Shown: positions 38,601-50,169, counted from the first letter of the stretch. The stretch: 64,000 nt of DNA from Styela clava (GCF_964204865.1 NC_135250.1:17456001-17520000); one strand, 5' to 3'. A program made the numbers and translations. The notes: a model not told the origin generated them from the sequence alone.

Positions 38601-41600
38601 CCAAAATGCCGATATCTTTGTTATTTCTTGACCGGTTTTCACAAACTTGGTATATTTTTTTATTTTCACTTAGATCTATCCACTGGTACAGTGTGTATTT
38701 AAATCGGATAACCTTTAATTTTTTTGTAACATACCTACTCACCGTATTTTCCGGCGAATAAGTCTATCCGGTCAATAAGGCGAGGCCCGTTTTCAAGCCT
38801 GAAAAAATGGGTTTTTGCATATAACCTGCCAATAAGTCGGGGTAGTAAAATCGCATCAAGATCGGAATATGCCTTTTGAGCGGTCGCCGCGTTTGCCCAT
38901 TGGTTAAAATAGCTTATAATGACGTTTTCTTGTAGCATAATATTCAATCCATAATAACTACGGGAATTCAAACTGTCTTCAAACTTTAATCTACTTGTGT
39001 TCAACTCGCGATTCCGTCCACCATAAAATAACATTTCCTAATACATAATAAGGCAACACCAAAAAAATGAAAATAATCATACTCGCTAATAATAAGATGA
39101 CCCCCCCCCCCAAAAAAAAAAGCAAGCCAAAAATTTGGGTCTAGAAAAGCGACTTATTCGCTAGGAAATGCGGTCTATGAATCTTTAAACAATTTATTAC
39201 GTATAATATGTTGGATTCTGGTTATTTCAGTTAGCCTTTGTTCATTAAGAAATAGCAACCGTGAACTTTATTGTGCATGATCATTCCAGGGCCACAATGA
39301 GTAATGTTATTGAGAGCACCTTCAAATCCTCCACCAACAATATTTAGTGTCATATAGATTTTATCCTGGTCTTCTACTGTCATTGCAGTGGCTTTTTGTG
39401 CGCTGTATATATTTCCTCTCTTAACCCTCATTTCCCCTTATTAATCATTCATTTGATAATTTTTATAAAATATTGGCAATCCCGAAAAATAGCATTCAAA
39501 ATATATCAACTAAAAAACCTTCAGGCAATAATCGTAGCGTTTTTTCCAACGGTCGTTATATAGCAGGGGAGGATCACAACAAAGTAACTTTTGTGATCTG
39601 TGATGCGTGTCACATGCGACAATTCCTTTGTGAGTTTCGCGGGTGGGTGTTTTGCTTCTGTCACGGCGTTCTGGCATATCTTGCATGTCGCTGCGATTTG
39701 CAAGATATAGAATGTGGTGGTGATTCTACTGATTAATATGTACCGTGAGAAGTATCCTGGCATTCGGGCAGTTTATGTGACAGTAGTGATGCGAATATTA
39801 ATAATACCGGCACTCTTATTTTTCATCGTACTGTCGCTAAAGGTTTATTACTTCACGCCAAACATACACTGATTGCTTCGTGGGCCGTATGTACATCACC
39901 TCTGTTCTACAATGATAACTGCTGCTTTTCAACTCGATTATGAAATTTTTTTATTTCCAGATTTCAATGAAAAGCCAACAGTTTTGTCCAAAGTTATGCC
40001 ATTGGGAGTTACAGTTTCTGAAACACCTCTTATCAAACCAGACCATAATTTTTTATTCGGTCCCAATGATGATCATGATCATATGACAAATGGTAGAGCC
40101 AAACACTCCACATCTAATCCATCTATACCAGCGGTGAGTAAGGATAGGATAACCATAGTTATCATATGAAGGAAAGTCAAGAAGTCAACTTGATAATGTT
40201 AATACCGTATTTGCTCGTTTTATAGCCCGGGCCCATATTTTTTTCAACCAACTCACTAACCGGGCCCTTATTCAAGCACGGGCGCTTGTTATTTTCGATC
40301 GTTACAATAATTACTTATCGATTTTAATCGGTAAGTATGTTGATAGGTATTTGTCTGTTTGTCTGTCTGTTAGATGCACGCGATATCTCACGAAAGCGAG
40401 ATTGAATCTGCTCCAGATTTTGCATGTGCATTCATCATATGTCGGACCTGAAGCCTATTGATTTTGGATGAATTATGTCGTATAAATAGCGAGTTATTAA
40501 TTAATTAGTGATAGGACACAAGGTGTCACTATGGAGTAAGAGCCCTGTTTTGGGGGTTCCCCTAACTTTCAATCGATAAGTCTTCGGTCTCTGACCGATA
40601 TTCTCGTTAATATATTGTTATTTCCAGTTCTCAAGTATGATTTAAACGAGAATAATGAAAATTTTGACTTTTTCTACACATCGCAAGTACAAATCCCCAA
40701 AAGAAGATTTAAGATATTGTTATTTCCAGTTCTCAAGTATGATTTAAACGAGAATAAAGAAAATTTTGAATTTTTCTACGCAACGCAGGTACAAATCCGC
40801 AAAAGAAGAAAAGTTTTGCGTTGCCCCATCAATATTGAAACGGCGCACTTGGGCATCGCGATGCCCAGTTTGAGAACCATGGTGTTACGTAATCAATGCT
40901 ATCTGTTATGTACTTGGACGCCTAAGGCGTGAGTGTTATCTACCGGCGCTTAAAATTCAACAGCGTTGTAACAAAAGTGCTTCTTATTTCCTGTTGTTCT
41001 CTACCACTGAAAAATCAGCTTTTACATCGGGCGGGTATTCAAGCACTGGCTCTTATTTATTTTTATGTTCTGTTCACACGGGCGGCTATTCAAACGGGCC
41101 CCCTAATCAAGATCGGGCGGTAAAACGAGCATATACGGTAACTGCTTTTAGTCTAGTTACAAGCTCAAGTCGAGTTTGCAAATAGCCAATAACAATCTAA
41201 CTAGATAGCGATCGGAGACCTGCCGACTTATCGATCTGCGGTTCCGATTCCTTTGATCTATCTCAATAGCAACACCGCGAGTCCCATCACTAATTAATTA
41301 ATAACTCGCTAATTATACAACATAATTCATCCAAAATCAATAGGCTTTTGGACCGAGATATGATGTATGCATATATGCAATATTTGGAGGAGATTCAACT
41401 TCGCTTTCGTGAGATATCGAGTAACATACGAAAGTGTCTAACAGACAAACACACAAACAGACAAATACCTATCAACATACTTACTGATCTTAAAATCGAT
41501 AAGTAACAAACAAACAAATACCTATCAACATACTTACCGATCAAGATCGATAAGTAACAAACAGACAAATACCCATCAACATACTTACCGATCGAGATTG

Positions 41601-43074
41601 ATAAGTGATGAGACCTACTGAAGGGCTGTCTATAATTCCATGATATTAATTTTTTCATATTCTGAACGAACCCCTTTTTCATGAAAAAAAAATGAAAATA
41701 ATGGTGAATTTTGAAATGCTTACCACTACTGTTTCTTATTCATTGCTTTCAAAAAGTATATTTCAGCATTTTAATTATAATCAATATTATTTGTTAATAA
41801 ACTTTATATAGGCTATATTTTTTTAACTACGTTTGTGAATACTTCAAACATACTTAGATTGGTTTAAACTAAAATAATATGGAATAATTATATATATTCA
41901 TTTATCTCCTTTAAAATATTTATTTTTAGGGCCTCAAGAACAAACGAGTCGATTTTGATGGCGACGTAACATCATTGGACGTTGATTGCCTCAGAGCACT
42001 CTCTTGTTATTCACGAAAATCTCCCCATTCTCCCAATAGTATACTCCCTCCTGTAAGGCCTCTCGTTATTAAAAAGAAAAAGTGTGTTTGGTGTGGAAAG
42101 AAAACTGGTCTTGCTACATCTTACACTTGCAGGTTTGTATAGAAAATGACATTTATAATCATTCATTCATTTTTCCGCACACCAGGGTTATGTTGACTTG
42201 TAATTATCATAAATGGATTCGAACTGCTAGTTTTGAAGTTTAATATAACATATTGGTGGAGAAAGTCGTTTATAGATAATGACTATTTGGTCAAGTAATG
42301 ACTCTTTGTCAAGTTTTAGGCAAACTCTGACAATTCATTTGTTTGTTGAAGTTGAAACATTTTGATCGTTTTTTTTTTCTGAATAAATTTGTAGCCCCTT
42401 ATTGAGGGAATATTTGTGAAAACAATTTTCATTCATAATTAAATATATTGTATCTGTGGGGTTTGAACTTGGTTATTCCTTGTGAGGTGATAATAAGTGA
42501 AAGAATGGAGATTAATAATAATATATACAATTTTATGCCAATAATCTGACTTTATAGTTTTGGAGGCATCGGGTTGTACGCATGGGGCATGATCTGCCAG
42601 CCTGAATCGATATTCTAAAACAATGGAAATTATAATTAGTTATTACATACTAAACTTCTACTGATTTTGGAAAGCTCTTAAAATATTATCATTTCGATAA
42701 TGGTCATTTTTAGCGTTTGTTATGTGATAGTCAGACGAAAGTGGGCTCCATTTAAGTCTTTCTGAATTATCAAAATTAAGTCTATAAATATTAATTGATC
42801 ATGCAAATTTTATACCTATTGAGTGCATCTTATATTTGTTGATATTTATTCAAATATATTCTGAATATCAAATTATTCAGTTTTCCATGCGAAATGACAA
42901 CCCCTTTAACGATGAATCCACTCTTTTGTCTTTCACAGATGTGGGAAGAACTTCTGTGCCACACATCGATATGCTGAAACACATGATTGCACTTTTGATT
43001 ACAAGTCTAGTGGAAGGCAGTTGTTAAAAGAGAACAACCCCATTGTGACTGCACCAAAACTGCCTAAAATTTAA
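29649..43074 (+). CDS. ZFAND4: AN1-type zinc finger and ubiquitin-like domain protein (ZFAND4)
   Basis: Fourteen exons: 29649-29665, 30127-30248, 31448-31523, 32167-32234, 32779-32897, 33002-33099, 34277-34439, 34988-35159, 35685-35799, 36091-36219, 36968-37503, 39961-40133, 41930-42132 and 42939-43074. All junctions are GT-AG and in phase, giving 708 aa, close to the ~727 of the human protein. Residues 13-88 are a ubiquitin-like domain ending in MRGG. The segment around LVYRNGDQINFFRVVDRGDG (exon 6) is a conserved ZFAND4 block. The middle is low-complexity and divergent. The AN1 finger uses C648, C651, C663, C665, C670, H673, H679 and C681, and the tail VTAPKLPKI is the conserved C-terminus. 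An upstream in-frame ATG at 29577 would add 24 residues. AATAAA lies at 43317. The protein's role is poorly known; the domains suggest ubiquitin or proteasome-linked binding. Confidence 0.96.
30402..31170. mobile_element. hAT-type transposon remnant in ZFAND4 intron 2
   Basis: Termini are CAGGGGTCTCCAACTC on the left and GTTGGAGACTCCTG on the right. The 8-bp flanks are ACTTAGAT (30394-30401) and ACTTGGAT (31171-31178), differing by one base, the target length expected of hAT elements. A minus-strand transposase remnant lies inside. At 769 bp it is internally deleted. Confidence 0.85.
30646..30798 (-). pseudogene. hAT transposase C-terminal (dimerisation) fragment
   Basis: The last ~50 residues of a minus-strand frame read FALFDISHICEQFF then PLMRVKSALHKQ and end in a CLRTSKPN-like tail. 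This matches the general hAT dimerisation-domain pattern (LF-S-CEQ-FS-M---K---R--L---HL---LR). The rest of the transposase is missing or frame-broken, so it is not functional. It belongs to the 30402-31170 element. Confidence 0.7.
31543..31820 (+). repeat. Unnamed interspersed repeat, copy 1 (plus orientation)
   Basis: It begins with the self-complementary ACTTATCGATTTTAATCGGT followed by AAGTATGTTGATAGGTATTT and ends CGATATTCTCGT. It lies 20 bases after the ZFAND4 exon 3 donor. Three related copies lie in other ZFAND4 introns. No frame, no clear target duplication. Confidence 0.8.
33634..34000 (-). repeat. Unnamed interspersed repeat, copy 2 (minus orientation)
   Basis: Same family in inverse orientation, ending in ACCGATTAAAATCGATAAGT. 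It carries about 90 bp of extra sequence around 33700-33800, including a short CA run, relative to copy 1. Located in ZFAND4 intron 6. Confidence 0.8.
38741..39174. mobile_element. Inverted-repeat element in ZFAND4 intron 11
   Basis: The left end is ACCGTATTTTCCGGCGAATA and the right end is CTTATTCGCTAGGAAATGCG followed by GT, which are imperfect inverted repeats. This terminus type is typical of non-autonomous hAT-like elements. Flanks CCTACTCA and TCTATGAA match at only 5 of 8 positions, so the insertion is old or the ends are slightly off. The 99-codon frame across it is a by-product. Confidence 0.6.
39231..39431 (-). CDS. Small unidentified ORF nested in a ZFAND4 intron
   Basis: A clean 66-residue frame begins ATGAGGGTTAAG and ends in TAA. 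Its composition looks protein-like: mixed, with a Gly-rich NIVGGGFEGALNN segment, an N-linked glycosylation motif (Asn-Ile-Thr) just after it, and Cys residues in HCGPG and HGCYF. No upstream splice acceptor is evident and no signal peptide is present. It could be an intron-nested gene, a terminal exon of one, a retrocopy fragment or chance. I do not recognise the family. Confidence 0.3.
   Translation of the reverse strand: MRVKRGNIYSAQKATAMTVEDQDKIYMTLNIVGGGFEGALNNITHCGPGMIMHNKVHGCYFLMNKG
40313..40607 (+). repeat. Unnamed interspersed repeat, copy 3 (plus orientation)
   Basis: Begins ACTTATCGATTTTAATCGGT and ends GACCGATATTCTCGT, very similar to copy 1 over its full length. It is nested inside the 40204-41139 element, so it inserted after that element, or was captured by it. 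Confidence 0.8.
40612..40815 (+). repeat. 102-bp tandem duplication
   Basis: Units beginning ATATTGTTATTTCCAGTTCT at 40612 and 40714 are about 90% identical, both ending CAAAAGAAGA. The duplication keeps one reading frame open (40615-40932), but that frame has no recognisable domain. Confidence 0.85.
41209..41606 (-). repeat. Unnamed interspersed repeat, copy 4, with tandem end
   Basis: Minus-orientation copy whose palindromic terminus is repeated: AAATACC-ATCAACATACTTAC plus CGAT...ATCGATAAGT occurs three times with a period of about 51 bases (ends at 41504, 41555 and 41606). Terminal repetition of this kind is seen in retroposon tails. Confidence 0.75.
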
Positions 43075-43316
43075 GATTTTTTGTCGATTTTGTTTTTGAT
43101 AATTGTGTGAAATTAATATCGATATTGTTAGTTTTTTCTATTGAAACATGTTTTCAAGTATTTATTGTAGTATTGTGTGAGGTTTGGGTGGGCCTGATTG
43201 ATTTTGTGAGATTTTGCAACAGCCACCTGGTGCGGAATCAATATGGACAAGGAGGCCACGTATCTGTACCGGTACAGCTTTCGATCACCTTGTTTGCCTA
43301 GAACGAAGGGAGTCAA

Positions 43317-43322
43317 AATAAA
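43317..43322 (+). terminator. Polyadenylation signal of ZFAND4
   Basis: AATAAA lies 243 bases after the ZFAND4 stop; a second AATAAA follows about 20 bases later. Position and strand fit the 3' end of this gene. Confidence 0.5.
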
Positions 43323-43897
43323 AAGTTTCAAGAAAAATAAAACATCCACCCCGAGTCTCGGGGTTCTCGAGGAAATATGAAAAATAACATATTGTGACGT
43401 TATCTTCAATCTTTTATTACTGAACCTATAAAATCGATGTGTCCATTGGTTGCAGAGATAAGCAACATTTTTTCAAACAATAGTTTAGAAAAGGATTCAT
43501 ATATACATTTTGTGCCAGATAACATGCTAATTGTGCATTCTAAATTTTAGAAGATCTGAAACTGTTTTTTATTGCAAAATTGGGAGTGACCTTCCAGAAA
43601 AATGTATCAAAATTTAGAGAATTCCATATCTCTGGATATAGATAGAATATGATGAATTTGCGGGTCAGAAGTAAAGTATTAAAATTGCTGACGAGCAAAT
43701 AGTTTGAATACTATCACTGATAAATCCAGTAACGGGGAGTGCGAGGAGAATCGCGTACATTATAACTGCAATTGTAGCCGGCGAGCGTGTCGATTTAAAT
43801 TATTAAAATTTCTCTCATTGCGCCGTGATTGTCCCGCTAAATAAATTCACATATACCATAATTTGCTGATGTTACGCGTTCTCAGTAACGTGTAGAG

Positions 43898-46192
43898 CCG
43901 TGGTTGCCAACCTGGGGGTCGCGACTCCTTTTCAGGGGGTCGCAGAACAAAATGATTTTACGTCCACTCTTTTCTATATAAACTATCCTAACCAGTGGTA
44001 AAAAAATAAATTTGTATATAGGCATAAATATTGAAAACGAGAAACAATAGAATACTATTTTTAAGGGTTTGGGTTTAACCAATCCAGTCAGTCAGTAATT
44101 TATTTTATCACATACCAAAAGTACACAAAGGATAAACATAATTACGAAAAAAATGTATAAAAAAATACGTTTCAGTGTGAAAGGAGACGCGGTAAACCAG
44201 TGAAGGTTATCTAGCAGCGTCACCCCTGAGGAAGTGAGTCTAAAAAAAAATCATACGGAGGAAAAAATTCAAACAAGATGCTAGCAAAAATCGAAAGAAA
44301 GAAAATAAAAAAGAAGCCAGCCTCTGAGACACATTTGAGCGCCAATATCCCGGTGTCAGTCTAATTAATAAAAGAAAGCAATAAATATGTAAATCCTATC
44401 CTAAAGCAACTCCATACACCACTGGTCGGAGTAGCCATGGTAACAAATCCCGGACTAAGGTCTCCCGTTTCGGAACACTCTTACCACCATGACATCTAAT
44501 CTGTTGACAGCACGCATTTTAATATAACTATAAGTCTGTGGTTCCCAACCTTTTTTATTGACTTTCCCCTTTACCTATTTTGGAACCCTTCCTCTCTATG
44601 AACACCACTTTATTTATTGAATCTTTAATGAACCGCTTTCCAAAGTAATGCGCAAGTCGCATTCCACTTTTTTGTACAGTGATTATTCATAAAAAGAATG
44701 AATTAATATTTGTGCCGCACAGTATATACTCAATGCGAAGTGCTTACGATATATATATATATGAACAAACAAAACAATAAAAAGTCCTCTCTTAAAACGG
44801 TTAAATTTCTCTCTTGAGCGGAATTCTTCCCCGGTTGGGAAGTATCGCGATATGTGTCTAGTTCAGCGTTTTCCAAACTGTGTTCCGCGTGCGTCTTCGA
44901 AGTGTTCCGTGGAAAAGAAATCAAAAATACGTCCAAAATGGTCGCCCAACTGACCGTTCGATGTAGCGTCAGTGGCTTTTTCGTTAACCGTCGGGTCTAG
45001 CTTTTTGACTGTAAAGTTCATTATCAAGTTTACAGCAATCCTTTTGGTTTTGCTATCATCAAACAAGTAGGTCTAAAAAACAGATGTTCAGATAGTAAAT
45101 CTTCTACCTCCATCTCTGCCTGGTTTTACTTTGAAATGCTGAAAAATTTACTCATTTTCGCTAAACTCTATTCAGTAGAAAAATAAACTGCAGGTCTGCA
45201 GCTCGCGAAATTGTGACAAGTAACCTACTTCTATCTCCATTAGACGTAAGATTAGAGGCAAACACTACGTAATGGAAAGTAAACGACATAGGATGGTAAA
45301 ATAAATGAATTCTGCCATATACACAACACTTAAATAGAGAAACATTTATAATAAATGCAATATGTAAAATATTCAATCATATTTTAGGTATGTTTAACAT
45401 AATTATGTTAGTTTTCGCGCATTTGGCAACTCCCCACGAGAACCCATTGGGAACCGCAAAATGACACCCCTTTTCTTTATCAATTTTACCCTTTCATTTT
45501 TTGGTGTTCCGCGAGGCGAGATGAAAAGTGTAAGTGTTCCGTTGCCGAAAAAGTTTGGGAAACGCTGGTCTAGTTTAACAATTTGTGTGTTGGATTAATA
45601 TTCGACAAGAAACTCTGGGGTCGCGGCAGAAAACTTCTGTAGATGTTTATCTAACAATGTTCTTTATTTTTTTCAATTTTAAGTGTTGCGTATGGATTGA
45701 GCAATTGTAAGGGCCCTTTTGTTCCTCTTCTAATATCAATTCAATTGTTAACCTTGAAATTTGGAGTCTACAGAAGGCACAATTTCTATGGAATGAGTAA
45801 CATAAAAGTACAAGTTATGAATTTTCATTTTTTCCGGTACCGCCCAGGCCGATTTTGACTCCCGATATTTTCTGGTCGAAAGCTAACCCCACCAGAGTAA
45901 ATCAGTTTGAAAAATTAGGTCTTATAAATCGGCCAAATATCCGTAAATTAGGTACTAATTGAATAGTTGTGATAGTAATTTTGGAGATAACAGGGTTATT
46001 TAATAATTTATAGTATTTGAATTGATTCAAGATAACTATTTTGCAAAAAACGCATTAAAGCTTAATATCCTTTCTTTTGTATGGCCCACTAATTTAAATT
46101 CAGCATATATATATATCTATTATGAAAGGAGTCGCGGCATGTTATAAAATATTCAAAGGGGGTCGCGACACAAAAATATTTGGTAATCACTG
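43898..46192. mobile_element. 2.3 kb hAT-type element
   Basis: Perfect 8-bp target duplication GTGTAGAG at 43890-43897 and 46193-46200. The left end is CCGTGGTTGCCAACC and the right end is TGGTAATCACTG (reverse complement CAGTGATTACCA). Subterminal GGGGTCGCGAC words occur in inverse orientation near both ends. No intact transposase. It lies between the convergent ZFAND4 and DEP-domain genes and is interrupted by a second hAT-type element at 44864-45567. A further lone hAT-like terminus (CTGTGGTTCCCAACC) is at 44536-44551. Confidence 0.85.
44864..45567. mobile_element. 704-bp hAT-type element nested in the 2.3 kb element
   Basis: Termini are CAGCGTTTTCCAAACTGTGT and, on the right, GTTTGGGAAACGCTG. 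The 8-bp target duplication GTCTAGTT is perfect (44856-44863 and 45568-45575). No coding sequence. A related inverted fragment is at 61240-61379. Confidence 0.9.
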
Positions 46193-46980
46193 GTGTAGAG
46201 GATTTAGGGAAAAAAATCCATATTTCTCCTGGGTCAGAAAAAAAACAATATATTTTGATTACCCATCCAACGTGTTCCTGGAGTTTGAAGCACAGTTACA
46301 GACGGTGAGTTAGATTACTACAAGGCAAAATCGCCTACATCCGATGAAACAAAATGTTACGAAATATTTCATTTCCGATCGAATGTGCTAAAGATTTCTA
46401 CATTTTTGAACATCGGATTTGAAATGATTGCATTGTGGATACGCTCCACCAATCAATTTAGATTTGCAATTTAGGAGATATTTAGTTAAAACACCCATAA
46501 ATGAGCATAGATATTTATTCTCAGATCAGCCAGATAATAGCACTGGAAAATATTTCATAATTCTGAATTGACAATCGAAACCTACCTTCTTTACTATTTG
46601 ACACAGAATCTACATCAGGTCAAGTCATTCTAATCCAACAGTAACATGGTGTTTGACTGACAAACTGTTGCAAACCTTACATATTACAGACGATATCTTT
46701 TAAAAATATTTCTATATTTTGATCGCAAAAACATCAGCAAATTGAAATATCTAAATATTTGTGAGCAACAGAGTTATTCAATAAAAGATACAAGAAATAC
46801 AGAAATATAAAAAGAAGTGTAAAGAGAAAGAAAAGAGATGTGGATTAGATATAGGTAAATGTTTCACATAAAGTATTCTAAGTTCGAATGGATTAATAAT
46901 AAGCGTTGAGTTCTGATTTGCATTGGTCGCTTCTCTTTCCATTCATTCTCGATATAACGAAATTAAATTTTTCAGTACAC

Positions 46981-48032
46981 TCAAAACTTTTCATTTTGGA
47001 CTTTTGAAGTCGATGTTAAAAAGAATCTCGCAACTTTGATAACAGCACAAGATTTTTCTTCCTTTGAGAATTCGAACATTGAACTTGAAGTTGAATATTT
47101 TCTTAGTACCGATGGAGATTTTTTGACTGACTTTTTTGTTCGTAGTGTGGTCAGCTGTAAAACGTTGTTTTGAATAATTGCAAAGTTCAAAGTCAGAAAT
47201 TAACATGTAACAATCTAATGCATAAATACATATCAGTTTAAACGTTTTTAAATGGTGAACACATACATACCTTTGGTTGAATGAAGTATGAACGGAGTGA
47301 TATGGATCTTCTATGAGGAGAGTTTGTTGCCTCGGCAGTTTTCTCGAGTGGAGAGAGTTCAGGATCTTTGGGAAATCTAATGAGCAAATGAAGAACGAGT
47401 CTTAAAAATATATGAATGGAAGATAAAAATATTTCAGTGTAAATTGTCATTAATATTTTTTTGTCGTCTTTGGATGTTTTTTATATTCAATACATCAGAT
47501 ATTATCATATTATCAATGAAAACACATTATTTTACCAATCTTCAATTAATAATTACCTGTAGAGCTTTCCGGAATCAACAAATTTTTCTTTCATCCATTT
47601 TCCATGAATATCTTCGATTAGATGTTGTTCAATGAATTTTTGAAAGAGTTTGGCAACCTGTTTAGGAAATTTATTAGAATTGAATAATCATATAAAAAAA
47701 ATAAAAAAAATTATAAATGTTGACGTGGAATAACATAATTCGGTTCAATTTATAGAAAAAACACGAAACTATACCTGGATTCGTAAAATATTTCCAAATT
47801 GTTGCTTTGATAGTAAAATGAAATACATTGTATCAACTGCAGACGATCCCGTAAAACATTCTTCATAAATTTTCAGATTTCGTCTTATTTTCTTGCATTG
47901 CATTTTTGACTTGAAAGTATCGACGAGATTATTCCAAACCAATGTTGCTTTAAACGTCTTTGTGGTAATTTTAGCATTCTTGTCGGTCGCGTAGTTGTTG
48001 TTGTCAGTTCCTATGAATGAATTTGCATTCAT
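46981..48032 (-). CDS. DEP domain-containing protein (DEPDC4/DEPDC7-like)
   Basis: Exons in transcript order: 48032-47775, 47657-47557, 47400-47271 and 47154-46981 (stop), with GT-AG borders and phases 0, 2 and 0, giving 220 aa. A DEP domain spans about residues 28-122: it starts near LVWNNLVDTFKSK, contains the characteristic CFTGSSAVD motif, and continues through FQKFIEQHLIEDIHGKWMKE to KLYRLVL. DEP domains bind membranes or signalling partners. The CFTGSSAVD motif and the long N-terminal helix resemble DEPDC4 and DEPDC7. The C-terminal ~100 residues are Ser/Lys-rich with no domain. DEPDC7 proteins are usually about 500 aa, so this is either a short DEPDC4-type protein, a truncated copy, or missing downstream exons. 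A second frame of the last exon is also open, so the final exon is the least certain. Confidence 0.82.
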
Positions 48033-50169
48033 TTCGATATTGTCCTCAATAAATTAATCTTAGTTAGTTCAATTTGCTTCCCGGAGTTAATTAATGCTAA
48101 CTGACTTTCTAAATAACAATATATATACTTCTGTTATCAATATTTTATCAATTAACAAATACAGATAAGAATCATTCAATTTGTTTCTCTTGATATTGTG
48201 TAATTAAGTTTCGTTGAGCTTATTCTTTTTATCTTAAAGGTTCTTCTTGAAGGTTAATTCTTTTGAATCGTTTGACGAACGCGGTTGGTCCTTTCAATAT
48301 TACACTATCTGTATTTTATAATTAGGTTTTTCTGTTTTGTCGCAATCAGATCAGTTTTCTTAGCACTTTCATTTACCTACACTTTTACAACGATCAGACG
48401 TTATGATACAGTTATGGATAGTCACAAGTTCATTTCGAGTATTTTTATAAATGACAATAATAGAAAAATTTCGAACTTTTTATCCCTTTAAAATTACAAT
48501 TTACAGCAAAAGAATATAATATCCAGAGAGTCGATTAAATTTCATATCGTTGAAAAACAACTTATTCCATATGACCCACTCCACTCTTGAACATCATCAA
48601 AAATGCAGAGTCCCATAACACACTCGAGCGATTTAATAGAGACAATTTTTCGAATCAGGAAGTGCTTGAAGTGTGAAAACCTATGTATGAGCCAAGAACA
48701 TTTAAAAAGTGTGAAAATAAATATTTAATAGATTCACACGTTTGGACACATTGCGGAAAGAGAGAAAAGATACAACGGAAAGAGATTGGATTGTTGTGGG
48801 TAATGTTTTGTATTTTCTAAAATGGTTTATATTTGAATCCATTGCGCATATACATATATATTTGAAAATGTATTCTAACTGATAAAAATTTTAATGAATG
48901 CTTCATCATTTTCAATGTGCTTGAAGTGATATAGGTAGTGGGTAATATATGTATTATATACACGGCATACCATTTATAATTCTGTCTCAAACTTTAAATA
49001 GTCTCCATCACTTACAAAAATGAAACTGTGAATATAAAGCAACCTAAAGTGTAGTTGAATTTACATTAGGTTATCCAATATTGATTAATGAGGTGTCCCA
49101 TCCATCAATTGTGTACAATTGGGATTCAATCACATTACAATTATTGATTGAGTTCAATATTGACCTGCTATTGGTGACCAAAGTTGAATAAACCCCTTAA
49201 AAATCCGTTTTATGTTCACGTTTCTGCATTTCACCCATTTCAGACAGTTTCGTGTGTGTTGTCAGTATCTTAGCTTGTATTTCATTTAGTCTACTGCGGT
49301 TGCTGCCGGCTTTCACATGACGGAGGTTGGGCGCTAAACTTGGATGTCTGGAATTGCACCTGATAAGTATTTGTGTTGAAGCTTCACACTAATTATGTTT
49401 GTCCATTAGGAGATGATTATTAAGCAAGTTAATAATTTTGTTTTATAAATATAAGAACAGTCGTATCATTTTTATATTCTCTTGTCGTAGACGCATTGAA
49501 AATAAAATTTAGGTAAATCTTAGGTAATCTTAGGAAAAGAGATATGTAGATCAAAATCTGTAGAAGCAAATCGATTTATTTCGACTTGAGCATGATTTAT
49601 CCAACTCGCATTTGTATACTGATGTCTACAAATTTTGTGAGATGACATCATTAAAATTGAAAATTGGGCACCATATGGAGTATCCGCGATTGAATTTCAG
49701 CCATCTGGTGGTCACACTACCGGTATATTGTATAAGATTTAATGACAATTTGTTTTGGCCTCTTGTTCATATCTTCCAGCATTGCCCTTTTATTGCAATG
49801 TAACGTGCATCAGTCTTAGGATTATATGGTAGTAGATCTCTTGTTTTAATATATATTAAATAAACGCTATAGTATAGCCATTCATTCAAATGTGTAATAA
49901 GGGTCGTAATATTTGAATGCATATAGTATTCCAGTATTGATAATCCAATAGAATTTTTCTTGCAAAGACTTTCATTGAAAAAATGTAAAGTTAAAGTTAC
50001 GGCGGGGTATTTTGATATTATGAATCCAATGTCAATTTATATGATAATAAAGAGCGATGGTTTCAATGAACGCTTTATCTCTTTATCATATTTGGCATTT
50101 TATTTTTCCAGTGAAATTATCATGTTCCCTTTTGATCACGGTGGCAACAAAACAAAAAACTTATCAAAC
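48033..50169. other. Upstream region of the DEP gene, no other gene recognised
   Basis: AT-rich sequence. I see no clear TATA box next to the start codon at 48032. No exon or repeat of note before the transposase fragment that begins near 50170. Confidence 0.4.

Larger units (their letters stand above)
40204..41139. mobile_element. Inverted-repeat element in ZFAND4 intron 12, with nested repeats
   Basis: Left end ACCGTATTTGCTCGTTTTAT and right end, in reverse complement, ACCGTATATGCTCGTTTTAC are near-identical inverted repeats, followed inward by GCCCGGGCC-type and GGGCGG words. Inside lie a copy of the unnamed repeat (40313-40607) and a 102-bp tandem duplication. No clear target duplication was seen. 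Confidence 0.65.

Noticed and set aside
38735-39034. 99-codon minus-strand reading frame
   Set aside because: It is contained almost wholly in the inverted-repeat element at 38741-39174, with no transposase motif.
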